Assembly (NCBI GenBank): GCA_037968755.1
Contig: JBBKWB010000007.1
Span: 1 to 64,000, forward strand
Reading direction: 5' to 3'
DNA length: 64,000 nucleotides
From: Woeseia sp037968755
GTDB lineage: Bacteria > Pseudomonadota > Gammaproteobacteria > Steroidobacterales > Woeseiaceae
A model generated the notes under the pieces. It ran no database searches, had not been told where the DNA came from, and was given only the letters and a program-made list of their open reading frames with translations. The position numbers and the translations under genes are program-made. Below are positions 1 through 8,882 of this stretch, piece after piece (the stretch's first letter is position 1; the number at the start of each line of letters is the position of its first letter).

Positions 1-801
1 GGCGGCTATCATTTGCCGCCCGTAACCCTGACCGGCAGTGTGCGTGACGATATCGTGCACCTTGATCCGGTAATCGGTGTCGGCGAAACGGCCATTAGCG
101 ATCATCGCTCAAGCCAGCCTACCCTGGATGAACTTATGCGGGTTGCCAGTGATGTCCACGTGGCCGGTTTGATCACTGGTAAGGCTGGCATTCTGCATCT
201 GCATCTCGGCGACGGTACGCGCGGCCTGGAGCTGGTGCGCCAGGCGCTGGACATCAGCGAGCTGCCACCTCGTGTGTTTAACCCAACACATGTGAATCGG
301 CGCAAAGCATTGTTCGCGGAAGCACTTGAACTCGCGGCACGCGGCGTAACCATTGATGTAACCGCGTTCCCTGTTGCCGACGACGAAGATGCGTACTCAG
401 CGGAAGATGCGGTGTGCCGATATCTGGACAGTGGCGCACCGGCCGACAAGATTACGGTCAGCTCCGATGGCGGCGGTTGTCTGCCGGTGTTTGACCATCA
501 GGGCGAGATGCTGTCCATGGACATTGGCGATCCGGCGGCACTGTCGGCGACCCTCGCAGCGTTACTAAACCGCGGTGTCGCATTGGCCGATGCGTTGCCG
601 GCTTTCACCTCGAACGTTGCAAAGCTGCTGCGATTTAACGACCGCGGTCGTATCGCCACGGGCTTTGCTGCCGATCTTCTCGTGCTGGACGATGCGCACG
701 CCATTCACGACGTCATGCTGGATGGCAGCTGGCATCGGCGCGATGGCCAGCAGCTCATTTACGGCCAGTACGAACAAAACTCTACGAAAGCAGGAAACTA
801 G
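1..801 (+). CDS. iadA: Isoaspartyl dipeptidase (beta-aspartyl peptidase), 5'-truncated by window edge
   Basis: The frame is open from the first base, so about 266 C-terminal residues of a metallo-amidohydrolase are visible. The motifs PTHVNR and SSDGGGCLP are the metal and substrate signatures of the IadA family, and the end (GRIATGFAADLLVLD) is the usual closing beta-sandwich of amidohydrolases. IadA hydrolyses beta-aspartyl dipeptides. It lies 6 bases ahead of cyanophycinase, whose product is beta-Asp-Arg, so it very likely completes cyanophycin breakdown to aspartate and arginine in the cytoplasm. The N-terminal third, with the first metal-binding histidines, is outside the window. Family call is firm; the substrate is inferred from context. 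Confidence 0.9.
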   Translation, partial: GGYHLPPVTLTGSVRDDIVHLDPVIGVGETAISDHRSSQPTLDELMRVASDVHVAGLITGKAGILHLHLGDGTRGLELVRQALDISELPPRVFNPTHVNRRKALFAEALELAARGVTIDVTAFPVADDEDAYSAEDAVCRYLDSGAPADKITVSSDGGGCLPVFDHQGEMLSMDIGDPAALSATLAALLNRGVALADALPAFTSNVAKLLRFNDRGRIATGFAADLLVLDDAHAIHDVMLDGSWHRRDGQQLIYGQYEQNSTKAGN

Positions 802-807
802 TACCCG

Positions 808-1632
808 ATGTGCCCATCCAACAGCCATGCCGACAGCCGCCGCGGCTACATCATTCCGATTGGCGGTGCCGAAGAAAAACTCGATAATCCGGAAATACTG
901 GATCGCTTCGTTGATATTTGTGGTGGTAAGCCCGGCCGCATCGCCATTATTCCAACGGCGTCAGAACTGGAAGACACGGGGCGCAACTACGAGAAGTTAT
1001 TCCGCAAGCTGGGCGTACGCCACGCGAAAGTCCTCGCGATCGAAACGCGGGACGACTGTGATAACGAAAAATACCTTAGGTACCTGGCCAAATCGGACGG
1101 TGTGTTCATGACAGGCGGTAACCAGCTGCGCCTGTCGACCACCCTGGGCGGCACAGCCGTTGCCAAGCTTATCCGTCGACGCAATGCCGAAGGTATGCAC
1201 GTAGCGGGTACGTCCGCGGGTGCCGCCTTCATGCCGGAACACATGATTGCTGGAGGTAGCGTTGGCAGCACACCGAGTCCGGACAAAGTGACGCTCGCAC
1301 CGGGTCTTGGCCTGACCAACAAATTTATTATTGACCAGCACTTCCGTGAGCGTGACCGCCTTGGTCGCCTGTTGACGGCGCTCGCTTACAATCCGTTTGC
1401 AATTGGCATCGGTATTGATGAGGACACAGCAGCGTTTATTCGTCCTGACGATGTGCTGGAAGTGGTTGGCAGCGGTGGCGTGACAGTGGTTGATCCTTCA
1501 AAACTAAGCCATTCGTCGATGGACGTCGCGCGCAGCGGTGAACCCGTCAGCCTGATTAATGTGAAACTGCATATCCTTATTTCCGGTGACAGTTTTGACG
1601 GTGTGAACCGCGAGGCGACGCCCGGCGACTGA
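808..1632 (+). CDS. cphB: Cyanophycinase
   Basis: A 274-residue serine peptidase of the S51 class. It starts with the IPIGGAEEK strand, carries the FMTGGNQLRL motif near residues 100-109 and the nucleophile elbow GTSAGAA with Ser136. Cyanophycinase cuts the beta-linked Asp-Arg polymer cyanophycin into beta-Asp-Arg dipeptides. It has no signal peptide, so it is the intracellular type. It sits between iadA (6-base gap) and cphA (292-base gap), which supports a mobilisation role. The best upstream AGGA is somewhat far from the ATG, so translation may be coupled to iadA. Confidence 0.94.
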   Translation: MCPSNSHADSRRGYIIPIGGAEEKLDNPEILDRFVDICGGKPGRIAIIPTASELEDTGRNYEKLFRKLGVRHAKVLAIETRDDCDNEKYLRYLAKSDGVFMTGGNQLRLSTTLGGTAVAKLIRRRNAEGMHVAGTSAGAAFMPEHMIAGGSVGSTPSPDKVTLAPGLGLTNKFIIDQHFRERDRLGRLLTALAYNPFAIGIGIDEDTAAFIRPDDVLEVVGSGGVTVVDPSKLSHSSMDVARSGEPVSLINVKLHILISGDSFDGVNREATPGD

Positions 1633-1924
1633 CCGCGCAGCGACTCTGCGCAGCGCGCTGCCAACACAGGTAGTAGCGATCGGCGCGTAGCGCTGTGTGG
1701 GCCCGGGGTCTTTGTCCAAAGCATAGGGCCAACAGTGCCGGTAGCGCGTCTCGCCGTGTGCCAAATGCTCCGGCGCTCTAGCCCATATTGACGCCGCCCT
1801 CACGTTCTGAAAGTGTAGGTACCGATAAAGAGGCTCTCTGGAGTCTTCTACAACAATTGCTCGCGGCCCGATTGGCACGCGCAGCCAGTGCTTCGTAGCC
1901 GCAGCGTTACGGATGGAGTCAGGC
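1633..1924. other. Intergenic region cphB-cphA
   Basis: 292 bases with no convincing gene in either strand. Apart from the small hairpin just after cphB, I see no clear promoter boxes. The end carries the cphA ribosome binding site: GGAG at 1915-1918, six bases before the ATG at 1925. This is the only gap in the four-gene cyanophycin run large enough for a separate promoter, so synthesis could be controlled apart from breakdown. Confidence 0.5.
1635..1651 (+). terminator. Small GC hairpin after cphB
   Basis: A perfect 6-bp inverted repeat (GCGCAG / CTGCGC) with a 5-base loop begins three bases after the cphB stop codon. No T-run follows, so it is at best a weak terminator or an mRNA 3'-end stabiliser. 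Confidence 0.25.
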
Positions 1925-4711
1925 ATGAAGATCGTCAGCACCAACGTCTATGTTGGCCCTAATGTGTTCGCGCATTTTCCCGTTATTCGTCACGTCCTCG
2001 ATCTTGGCGTGCTGGAAGACTGGCCGACCGGACGGCTCGGCGCCGCTTTCGTCGACCCTTTGCTGGAATTTCTCCCGGGTCTGCACGAGCACGGCTGCTC
2101 GTATCGCGAGCCCGGCGGCTTCGTGCGCCGCCTGCGCGAGGGCGACGGTACCTGGCTTGGGCACGTCATGGAGCACGTGGCGATCGAACTGCAGAACGTA
2201 GCCGGATCCAGCGTCACGTTCGGCCGCACGCGCTCAATCGATGGTGAGCCGGGTCACTACAACATGGTGTTCCAGTATCTCGACGCGGAAGTGGGCCGGG
2301 AGGCCAGCAGGCTCGCATTGTCGTTACTGCACAGCTTGCTGCCTGCCGATATTCGTCCTGACGATGCGCCGGGAGAGGGTTGGAATTTCGAGGAAGAGCG
2401 AGACGACTTCATTCGTTACGCACAGCGCCGGGCCTTTGGTCCGAGTACCGCATCGTTGGTGCGGGCGGCCGAAGAACGTGGCATTCCCTGGATTCGGCTT
2501 AACCGGCAAAGTCTTGTGCAGTTTGGTCATGGCCGCTACCAGCAACGCATCCAGGCGACCACGACCGGGCTTACCAGCAATATCGCCGTCGAACTGGCAT
2601 CGGACAAAGAGGAAACGAACGGTATCCTGCGCGATCTCGGCCTGCCTGTGCCGCGGCAGCGGATGGTGCGCAGTTCGAGCGACGCCAAACGCGCGGCGCT
2701 GCGTATCGGTTATCCGGTCGTTCTGAAGCCGCTGGCCGGCAATCACGGTCGCGGTGTGTCAATCAACCTGAAGAATGCAGACGAAATTGAAGTCGCGTTT
2801 GAGAAGGCTCGCGAACACGGCCGCAATGTCATCGTCGAGGGTTACATCGATGGTTTCGATCACCGCTTACTGGTGGTGAACGGCAAACTGGTTGCGGCAG
2901 CAAAGCGCGTACCGGGACACGTCGTCGGCGATGGCAAACATTCCATAGCCGAGCTCGTGGACATCGTCAACAAGGATCCGCGCCGCGGCGTTGGCCACGA
3001 GAAAGTCCTGACCCGGCTAGAGTTTGACCACCAGGCAGAACGTTTGTTGGGCAAGCTTGGTTACGATAGCGACACGGTGCCCGCAATTGGCGAGGCTGTG
3101 TACCTGCGTTCAACCGCGAACCTGTCCACGGGTGGTACGGCTATAGACGTGACCGATGTCATACATCCTGATAATCGTGAAATGGCGGAACGCACGATAA
3201 AGGCCATCGGCCTGGATATTGGCGGCGTCGATTTTCTTTGCAAGGACATTACCGAATCGTATCGTGCTGCCGGTGGTGGCATTTGCGAAGTGAATGCGGG
3301 CCCGGGTTTTCGTATGCACGTAGCGCCCAGCGAAGGCACGCCGCGGGACGTTGCCGGTCCGGTCATCGACATGCTGTTTCCGAAGGATCAGCCGAGCCGC
3401 ATTCCTATCGCTGCGGTTACCGGGACCAACGGCAAGACCACTACCTCGCGCATGCTTGCACACATTCTGAAAATGAGCGGCTACACGGTAGGTCTGACCT
3501 CGACTGATGGCGTGTACATCGACGGCCAGTTATCGGTCTCAGGTGACATGACCGGCCCCATGTCTGCGCGGATGATATTGCGCGATCCTTCGGTGGACGC
3601 AGCCGTGCTGGAAACGGCGCGTGGCGGCATGTTGCGCGGCGGCCTTGGCTACCAGGATTGCAATGTTGCGGCCTGCCTGAATGTTTCGTCGGATCATCTT
3701 GGCTTGAAAGGCATCGACACGCTGGAGCAGCTTGCCGAGATCAAGCGCGTACCTATCGAGATCGCAAAAGACGCTGCGGTGCTGAATGCGGATGACCGGC
3801 TGTGTTTGCAAATGGCCGACTACACGGATGCTGAGCGGCTTTGCTACGTAACAATGAACCCGGGTCATCCGCTGGTGAAGCAGCATATCCGGGCTGGTGG
3901 TCAGGCGTTTGTGCTCGAAGAAGGCATGAACGGGCACATGATCACGATCTACGACAACAGCGGACATACGCCGCTATTGTGGACCCACCTGATTCCGGCA
4001 ACGATAGAAGGTCGCGCGATGCATAACGTGCAGAACGCGATGTTTGCCGCGGCACTGGCCTACAATATGAACGTCAGCCTGGAAGACATACGCCAGGGTC
4101 TGCGTACGTTCGATTCGAGCTGGTTCCAGGCGCCCGGCCGCATGAACATTTACGACGAGCACCCGTTCAAAGTCATTCTCGATTACGCGCATAACCCGGC
4201 GGCGGTGCGGGCGATGTGTAACCTTGTTGATCGCTTCGAAACGGAAGGGCAACGGATTGTTGTGCTCGCGGCCCCTGGCGATCGTCGCGACGAAGACATA
4301 CGCGAGATTGCGAACATTGCTGCCGGACATTTCGATCACTACATCTGTCGTCGCGACGACAACCGGCGCGGTCGCGGAGACGACGAGGTTGCTGTCATGC
4401 TGAAAGATCAGCTGCTCGCGTGCGATGTGCCGGCGGGGCAAATCGAAGTGGTGCCGGATGAGCAGGAGGCTACTCATCGTGGGCTGGAAATGGCGGCAGC
4501 GGGGGATCTGGTGCTGGTGCTCGGGGATAACATCAAGCGCACGTGGAAACAGATCATTTACTTCAACTCGGGAGCCAAGACCGAAGGCTCGAGCAAAAAG
4601 GTAGCGGTTACTCTGGAGCTGCCCGACGGCGAGGATTTCAGGCTCGACGAAGATATTGAAATCATCAGTGACGAACGCGGCGTGCGCATAGCGCGCGAAA
4701 GCGGCGACTGA
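1925..4711 (+). CDS. cphA: Cyanophycin synthetase
   Basis: A 928-residue two-engine ligase of usual family length. The order is: N-terminal CphA domain (GPNVF...VLDLG), ATP-grasp domain from about residue 210 to 470 (VVLKPLAGNHGRGVS, then ICEVNAGPGFRMH), then a Mur-ligase-like domain with P-loop GTNGKTT at about 500-506, LETARGGMLRGGLG, SSDHLGLKG and DYAHNP. The ATP-grasp half adds aspartate to the backbone and the Mur half adds arginine to the beta-carboxyl group. I chose the ATG at 1925 because GGAG lies six bases upstream; the in-frame ATG at 1913 lacks such a site. All key motifs look intact. The next gene follows after 11 bases. Confidence 0.96.
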   Translation: MKIVSTNVYVGPNVFAHFPVIRHVLDLGVLEDWPTGRLGAAFVDPLLEFLPGLHEHGCSYREPGGFVRRLREGDGTWLGHVMEHVAIELQNVAGSSVTFGRTRSIDGEPGHYNMVFQYLDAEVGREASRLALSLLHSLLPADIRPDDAPGEGWNFEEERDDFIRYAQRRAFGPSTASLVRAAEERGIPWIRLNRQSLVQFGHGRYQQRIQATTTGLTSNIAVELASDKEETNGILRDLGLPVPRQRMVRSSSDAKRAALRIGYPVVLKPLAGNHGRGVSINLKNADEIEVAFEKAREHGRNVIVEGYIDGFDHRLLVVNGKLVAAAKRVPGHVVGDGKHSIAELVDIVNKDPRRGVGHEKVLTRLEFDHQAERLLGKLGYDSDTVPAIGEAVYLRSTANLSTGGTAIDVTDVIHPDNREMAERTIKAIGLDIGGVDFLCKDITESYRAAGGGICEVNAGPGFRMHVAPSEGTPRDVAGPVIDMLFPKDQPSRIPIAAVTGTNGKTTTSRMLAHILKMSGYTVGLTSTDGVYIDGQLSVSGDMTGPMSARMILRDPSVDAAVLETARGGMLRGGLGYQDCNVAACLNVSSDHLGLKGIDTLEQLAEIKRVPIEIAKDAAVLNADDRLCLQMADYTDAERLCYVTMNPGHPLVKQHIRAGGQAFVLEEGMNGHMITIYDNSGHTPLLWTHLIPATIEGRAMHNVQNAMFAAALAYNMNVSLEDIRQGLRTFDSSWFQAPGRMNIYDEHPFKVILDYAHNPAAVRAMCNLVDRFETEGQRIVVLAAPGDRRDEDIREIANIAAGHFDHYICRRDDNRRGRGDDEVAVMLKDQLLACDVPAGQIEVVPDEQEATHRGLEMAAAGDLVLVLGDNIKRTWKQIIYFNSGAKTEGSSKKVAVTLELPDGEDFRLDEDIEIISDERGVRIARESGD

Positions 4712-4722
4712 CAGCAATACCG

Positions 4723-6411
4723 ATGGAGCTCGAAGACGCACGCCGGTTAACCGGGCCCAATGTCATCATGGGCCTGCCCGGTACCGTGCTCGATATTCGC
4801 TGCAAACGCGCAGAGCAAGAACGTGTCTTCATAATCTGGCAGCGCGAGATCCAGCGCCTGCTTGATGAGCTGGGTTGGGCATCATCCCGCATGTACCAGC
4901 GGCGCTTGCAAGATGGCATCAGCGTGGCATTTACAGCGCCGATTGATGTGTTGTATGCAGCGACGGCAGTTAATGAATGGGCGTACGCGGTAGCAGTTGC
5001 CGAATTGGCTGATGCCGAACGTCCGGATTACACAACAACGCTTGCAGATATACGCACAGCCATCAGTGAAGAGGCCAACCCTGAGTTGCTCGAAATAGCA
5101 CAAGCAGCGAGTGCGAACGACGTCACCTTGTTGTGGGATGACGATGAAGTTTCCCTCGGCATGGGCGCGAGTACCCGGCGTTGGCCTGCACATGAATTAC
5201 CGTCTGCCGATTCAATCGACTGGAATTCCTTTCGCGATGTTCCGATAAGCATCATTACAGGTACCAATGGAAAAACCACGACCGCGCGATTTGTCCGTCA
5301 TATCCTGAGTGGTGCCGGCTTTACGCCAGGCTTGACGTCTACGGACTGGGTTGCGGTCGGCGACACGATTATCGAACGCGGTGACTGGTCGGGCCCCGGC
5401 GGCGCGCGCACTAGCTTGCGGCACCCGAAGGTCGATATCGCCGTGCTGGAAACGGCGCGCGGTGGTCTGTTGCGCCGTGGCCTGGGTGTTGAGCACGCAA
5501 CGTCGGCGCTAATCACCAACATAGCGGAAGATCATCTCGGCGACTTCGGTTCGGCTACGATCGACGAGTTGCTGGACATCAAGTGGATCGTCAGCCAGGC
5601 CGTGCTCGAGGATGGTTCGTTAATACTCAATGCGGACGACGAGCGACTGGTTGCACGTGCTGCGGCGCATGCTGGCCGTATCGTGTGGTTTAGCCTGCAT
5701 GCCGACAACCCTGTTGTGGGTAAGCATACCGACACCGACGGCGTCGCATTTATTCTCAGCGATGGCGAATTGCAGCGAGTTGGCGGTGTAGACCCGCAGA
5801 CGATTTGTAGTGCCAGCGCTGTTCCACTGACGCTGGGCGGTGCTGCGCGCCACAACATTGCCAACGCACTGGCGGCTGCCGCAGTGTGCGACAGCTTCGG
5901 CGTTTCCCTCGCCGACATAGGCTATGGGCTTTGCACTATGTCGCAAGACGACAATCCGGGACGCTGCAATGTCTATCAACTCCCGCAGTGCAAAGTCCTG
6001 GTCGACTTTGCACACAACCCGCACGCGATGCAGGCACTATTCGATATGGCCGGCGCATTGCCGGCAAAGCGACGAATACTCGCGTTCGGCCAGGCCGGCG
6101 ATCGCACCGATCGGCAAATACGTGAGCTGGCGGAAAGTGCCTGGGCGATAGGTCTCGACCACGTCATCGTGTCTGAACTCGCGGAATACAGTCGCGGCCG
6201 GGCGCCGGGCGAAGTATTTGGCCTGATTCGCCAGGCGCTGCTCGGCTGCGGAGCCGAAGACTCCCAGATTCAGCATTGCATGCAGGAAACCGAATCGCTG
6301 GACGCCGCGCTCATGTTGGCCCGGCAAGACGACCTCATCATCATGCTGGCGCTGGGTGACAGTGTTGGCGTGCGCAGCAAGCTGACATCCTTGTCAGCCG
6401 CTACCGACTAG
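4723..6411 (+). CDS. CphA-like Mur ligase lacking the ATP-grasp domain
   Basis: 562 residues. The N-terminus (RRLTGPNVIMGLPGTVLDI) resembles the GPN...VLDL start of CphA. A stretch near residues 120-165 (AQAASANDVTLLW, then SLGMGASTRRW) lines up by eye with CphA just before its ATP-grasp core (RAAEERGIPWIRL, then QFGHGRYQQRI). It then passes directly to a complete Mur-type domain: GTNGKTT near 180-186, LETARGGLLRRGLG, NIAEDHLGDFG and DFAHNP. It thus looks like a CphA with the ATP-grasp module removed. It should still bind ATP and form an amide bond. It could modify the Asp side chain of cyanophycin or a precursor, or partner CphA. It is 11 bases after cphA, so co-expression is likely. The exact reaction is unknown to me. 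Confidence 0.8.
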   Translation: MELEDARRLTGPNVIMGLPGTVLDIRCKRAEQERVFIIWQREIQRLLDELGWASSRMYQRRLQDGISVAFTAPIDVLYAATAVNEWAYAVAVAELADAERPDYTTTLADIRTAISEEANPELLEIAQAASANDVTLLWDDDEVSLGMGASTRRWPAHELPSADSIDWNSFRDVPISIITGTNGKTTTARFVRHILSGAGFTPGLTSTDWVAVGDTIIERGDWSGPGGARTSLRHPKVDIAVLETARGGLLRRGLGVEHATSALITNIAEDHLGDFGSATIDELLDIKWIVSQAVLEDGSLILNADDERLVARAAAHAGRIVWFSLHADNPVVGKHTDTDGVAFILSDGELQRVGGVDPQTICSASAVPLTLGGAARHNIANALAAAAVCDSFGVSLADIGYGLCTMSQDDNPGRCNVYQLPQCKVLVDFAHNPHAMQALFDMAGALPAKRRILAFGQAGDRTDRQIRELAESAWAIGLDHVIVSELAEYSRGRAPGEVFGLIRQALLGCGAEDSQIQHCMQETESLDAALMLARQDDLIIMLALGDSVGVRSKLTSLSAATD

Positions 6412-8084
6412 AGGCGCGACGAGCTCAAGGTTACGTCCGCCTGTTGCCAGATCGTGTCGAAGCGTTGCTTCACGTCCGACGAATCCTTGTCCTGTTGATC
6501 CATGCTTTGCATGAGGCCGAATAAGGCCCAGCCATTGCGTGGATACATTTCCAGGTCACGCCGGTAAACCACTTCGGCGGCGGCAGGATTGCCAGAGGCA
6601 AGCAGCGCCTGGCCGAGTGAGTGGCGAGTCGGGTAGTACCAAAACGGTGGCTCGGTGTAGGGCAGTTTGTCCTGTACCGCCACGGCAGTTTCGAAATGCT
6701 GAATCGCGACGTCAAAGTCATTCGCGGACATGGCAATTTCGCCTTGTACGAGTTCGTCAGCAATTTCCAGCAGCATGGATGCGGGATAATGAATCTTGTC
6801 GAGAAACAGTACGTCGGCTGACTCACGTAGTGGTACCAGTTTCTGATGCTCGGCGCGTGCTGCGGCGAGCTCGTTCTTGCGAGCAAACGCAGTGGCGCGG
6901 GCGTAGTGCCAGATCGCGGTTGAGTATTCCAGGTTCGCAGGCGGTTGCGGTTCCGCAAGGACCTCATCCCAGCGGCCAAACTGGGTTAACGCCAGCAACG
7001 GAATCGTCTTGAAAAATTCAACGCCCGGAAATTGTTCCACCATCTCGATCTGTACGTTCTTCGCAACTTTGCGCGCGGCGTCCAGCGCGACCGCGCTGCG
7101 ACCTTCCATGCTGGATGCGGCCCACAGGAAATGAATGTTGTGCGGGTAATAGGCAGCCGGGTAAAAGCCCTGCGCATTGCAGGCGGCGATGTAAGCTTCG
7201 TCTACTTCAGCGGCCGTCACATTCGCGATAGAGGCATCGTTATATCGGCCGACCCGCCAGTAGATATGCGAGGGCATGTGCACAAGGTGTCCAGCGCCCG
7301 GCACCAGTTGTCGCAGGGTATCGGCGTGCGGCTCAGCGCGCTCAGGATTGGACGATGCTTCCACTGCATGAATGTACAAATGAATCGCCATGGGGTGTTG
7401 CGGCGATCGGGCCAGCACAGTTTCAAGCGCGTTGATCACTTCTACCGTATCCGGTTTCGGGTTTTCAGGATCCAGCCAGTAATCCCACGGCATCGTATTC
7501 ATTAAGGATTCTGCGAACAGGGATGCCGCATCATCGTCGCCGGGATATTTCTTATGCAGCGCGCGCATCGCATCAGCGTATGCCTTGTCGAGCGGCGCAC
7601 GATTTGTCGTTGGGTCGCCATTGTAGCGAACAGCCAGTGCGTCGATGTAGTCCTGTTCGACCTGGCTCGCATTACTCTTTAATGCGACGGCTTTTTGCAC
7701 GGCGGTGTACGCCAGGCGGCGTTCCTCGTCGGACATGACCACTACGCCGTCGCTGGTAACGTTAATGTTCGGTCCCAGCGCCAGTGCCTCGCCCCAGAAG
7801 CACATTGCGCAATTGGGATCGAGTGTTTGTGCGGCGCGGAACGAGCGCACTGATTCGGCATGATTAAACGCGAAATCGATTATGAGGCCCTGGTTGAAGT
7901 AGCGCTGCGCGTTGGGATCCTTGGTGCTGATCGGGTGCTGGTGATTGCCCATGCCGTCGAATAGCGGCGCCCCTGCACGAGTGGCCAGGTCGCCCGGACT
8001 CAGCTCCGTATCGCTCGATTTTCCTGAACATGCTGCCAGGGCGCACAGCGCCAGGACGAGCATTCCGTTGCGTGAGTAACTCAT
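6408..8084 (-). CDS. TPR-repeat lipoprotein
   Basis: About 558 residues from the ATG at 8084. It opens with a lipoprotein signal (short basic start, hydrophobic run, lipobox ALAAC then SGKSS), so it is predicted to be lipid-anchored in the cell envelope. The mature part has helical repeats of TPR type; one has the text DPNCAMCFWGEALALG with a CxxC pair. A longer ORF begins at 8120, but its first 12 residues precede the signal peptide and are probably not translated. The gene is convergent with the CphA-like ligase: the two stop codons share bases in a CTAG at 6408-6411. I know no specific function; proteins of this type are usually described only by their repeats. Confidence 0.75.
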   Translation of the reverse strand: MSYSRNGMLVLALCALAACSGKSSDTELSPGDLATRAGAPLFDGMGNHQHPISTKDPNAQRYFNQGLIIDFAFNHAESVRSFRAAQTLDPNCAMCFWGEALALGPNINVTSDGVVVMSDEERRLAYTAVQKAVALKSNASQVEQDYIDALAVRYNGDPTTNRAPLDKAYADAMRALHKKYPGDDDAASLFAESLMNTMPWDYWLDPENPKPDTVEVINALETVLARSPQHPMAIHLYIHAVEASSNPERAEPHADTLRQLVPGAGHLVHMPSHIYWRVGRYNDASIANVTAAEVDEAYIAACNAQGFYPAAYYPHNIHFLWAASSMEGRSAVALDAARKVAKNVQIEMVEQFPGVEFFKTIPLLALTQFGRWDEVLAEPQPPANLEYSTAIWHYARATAFARKNELAAARAEHQKLVPLRESADVLFLDKIHYPASMLLEIADELVQGEIAMSANDFDVAIQHFETAVAVQDKLPYTEPPFWYYPTRHSLGQALLASGNPAAAEVVYRRDLEMYPRNGWALFGLMQSMDQQDKDSSDVKQRFDTIWQQADVTLSSSRL

Positions 8085-8249
8085 TGAAATTCCCCTTACT
8101 CTGCAATGCCGCTGCTGCAAACTCGCGGTTCGGCATCTTTCGTTAAATTATAGCTCGCTAACGACGAGCTCGCGATTGAGAAAGTCCTGTGTGTATTGCA
8201 GCACACGGCGGCCTGAGATGCGCACAATATTGGACCGCTGTAGCGGCAA

Positions 8250-8708
8250 CTACTCAAGACCCAGAATGAGCTGCCAGTGCTGTTTGCTAACCGGGAAGAT
8301 TGACAATCGATTGCCGCGTTTGTTGAGCAGGAAATCGGCGAGTGCAGGGTGTTGCTTGAGTTCAGTGAGCGGGATCGGTCGTTTCAACTTGCGCTTGAAC
8401 TCAACGTCGACAAGCATCCAGCGTGGATCTTCAGGCTTGCTTTTCGGGTCGTGGTATTTCGATTTTGGATCGAACTGGGTCGGGTCCGGATAGGCCTTGC
8501 TCGCAATACGGGCAACGCCGACCACAGCCGGCATTTTACAGCTGGAGTGATAGAAAAAAACCTGGTCGCCGACCTTCATGTCATCGCGCATCATGTTGCG
8601 TGCCTGGTAGTTTCGAATGCCGTCCCACGGCTCCCGTTGATCGCGCTCGAGGTCGTCGATGCTGTAGGCATCGGGTTCGGATTTCATCAGCCAGTAAGCC
8701 ACTTGCAA
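8250..8708 (-). CDS. EVE domain protein
   Basis: 152 residues, nearly all one EVE (PUA-like) domain: YWLMKSEPD at the start, WDGIRNYQARN near 28-38, GDQVFFYHS near 47-55, and PDPTQFDPKSKY in the middle. EVE domains bind modified bases in DNA or RNA; the bacterial and human THYN1-type members are small stand-alone proteins like this one. It is transcribed from the space upstream of the DUF47 gene and followed by the TPR lipoprotein gene after about 165 bases. The bound base is not known. Confidence 0.88.
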   Translation of the reverse strand: MQVAYWLMKSEPDAYSIDDLERDQREPWDGIRNYQARNMMRDDMKVGDQVFFYHSSCKMPAVVGVARIASKAYPDPTQFDPKSKYHDPKSKPEDPRWMLVDVEFKRKLKRPIPLTELKQHPALADFLLNKRGNRLSIFPVSKQHWQLILGLE

Positions 8709-8882
8709 GCCTCCGCCAGGTCTCGTCTGTTACGAAGGCGGGGAGTCTAGCATGGCCCGCCGGACACGGGCTGTGGCCGCTGAATCCTGTGCTAAGATAC
8801 CGCGCATCGCCGACAGAGTAGCCGTAGTCGGTTCCAAACAAAGCAGGTTGAACCTGTAGTCGTCATTCCGGGAGGTTGGATT

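Noticed and set aside
102..828. Several long antisense open frames over iadA
   Set aside because: They have no recognisable fold and mirror the codon pattern of the real gene; such shadows occur opposite every gene in this GC-rich segment.
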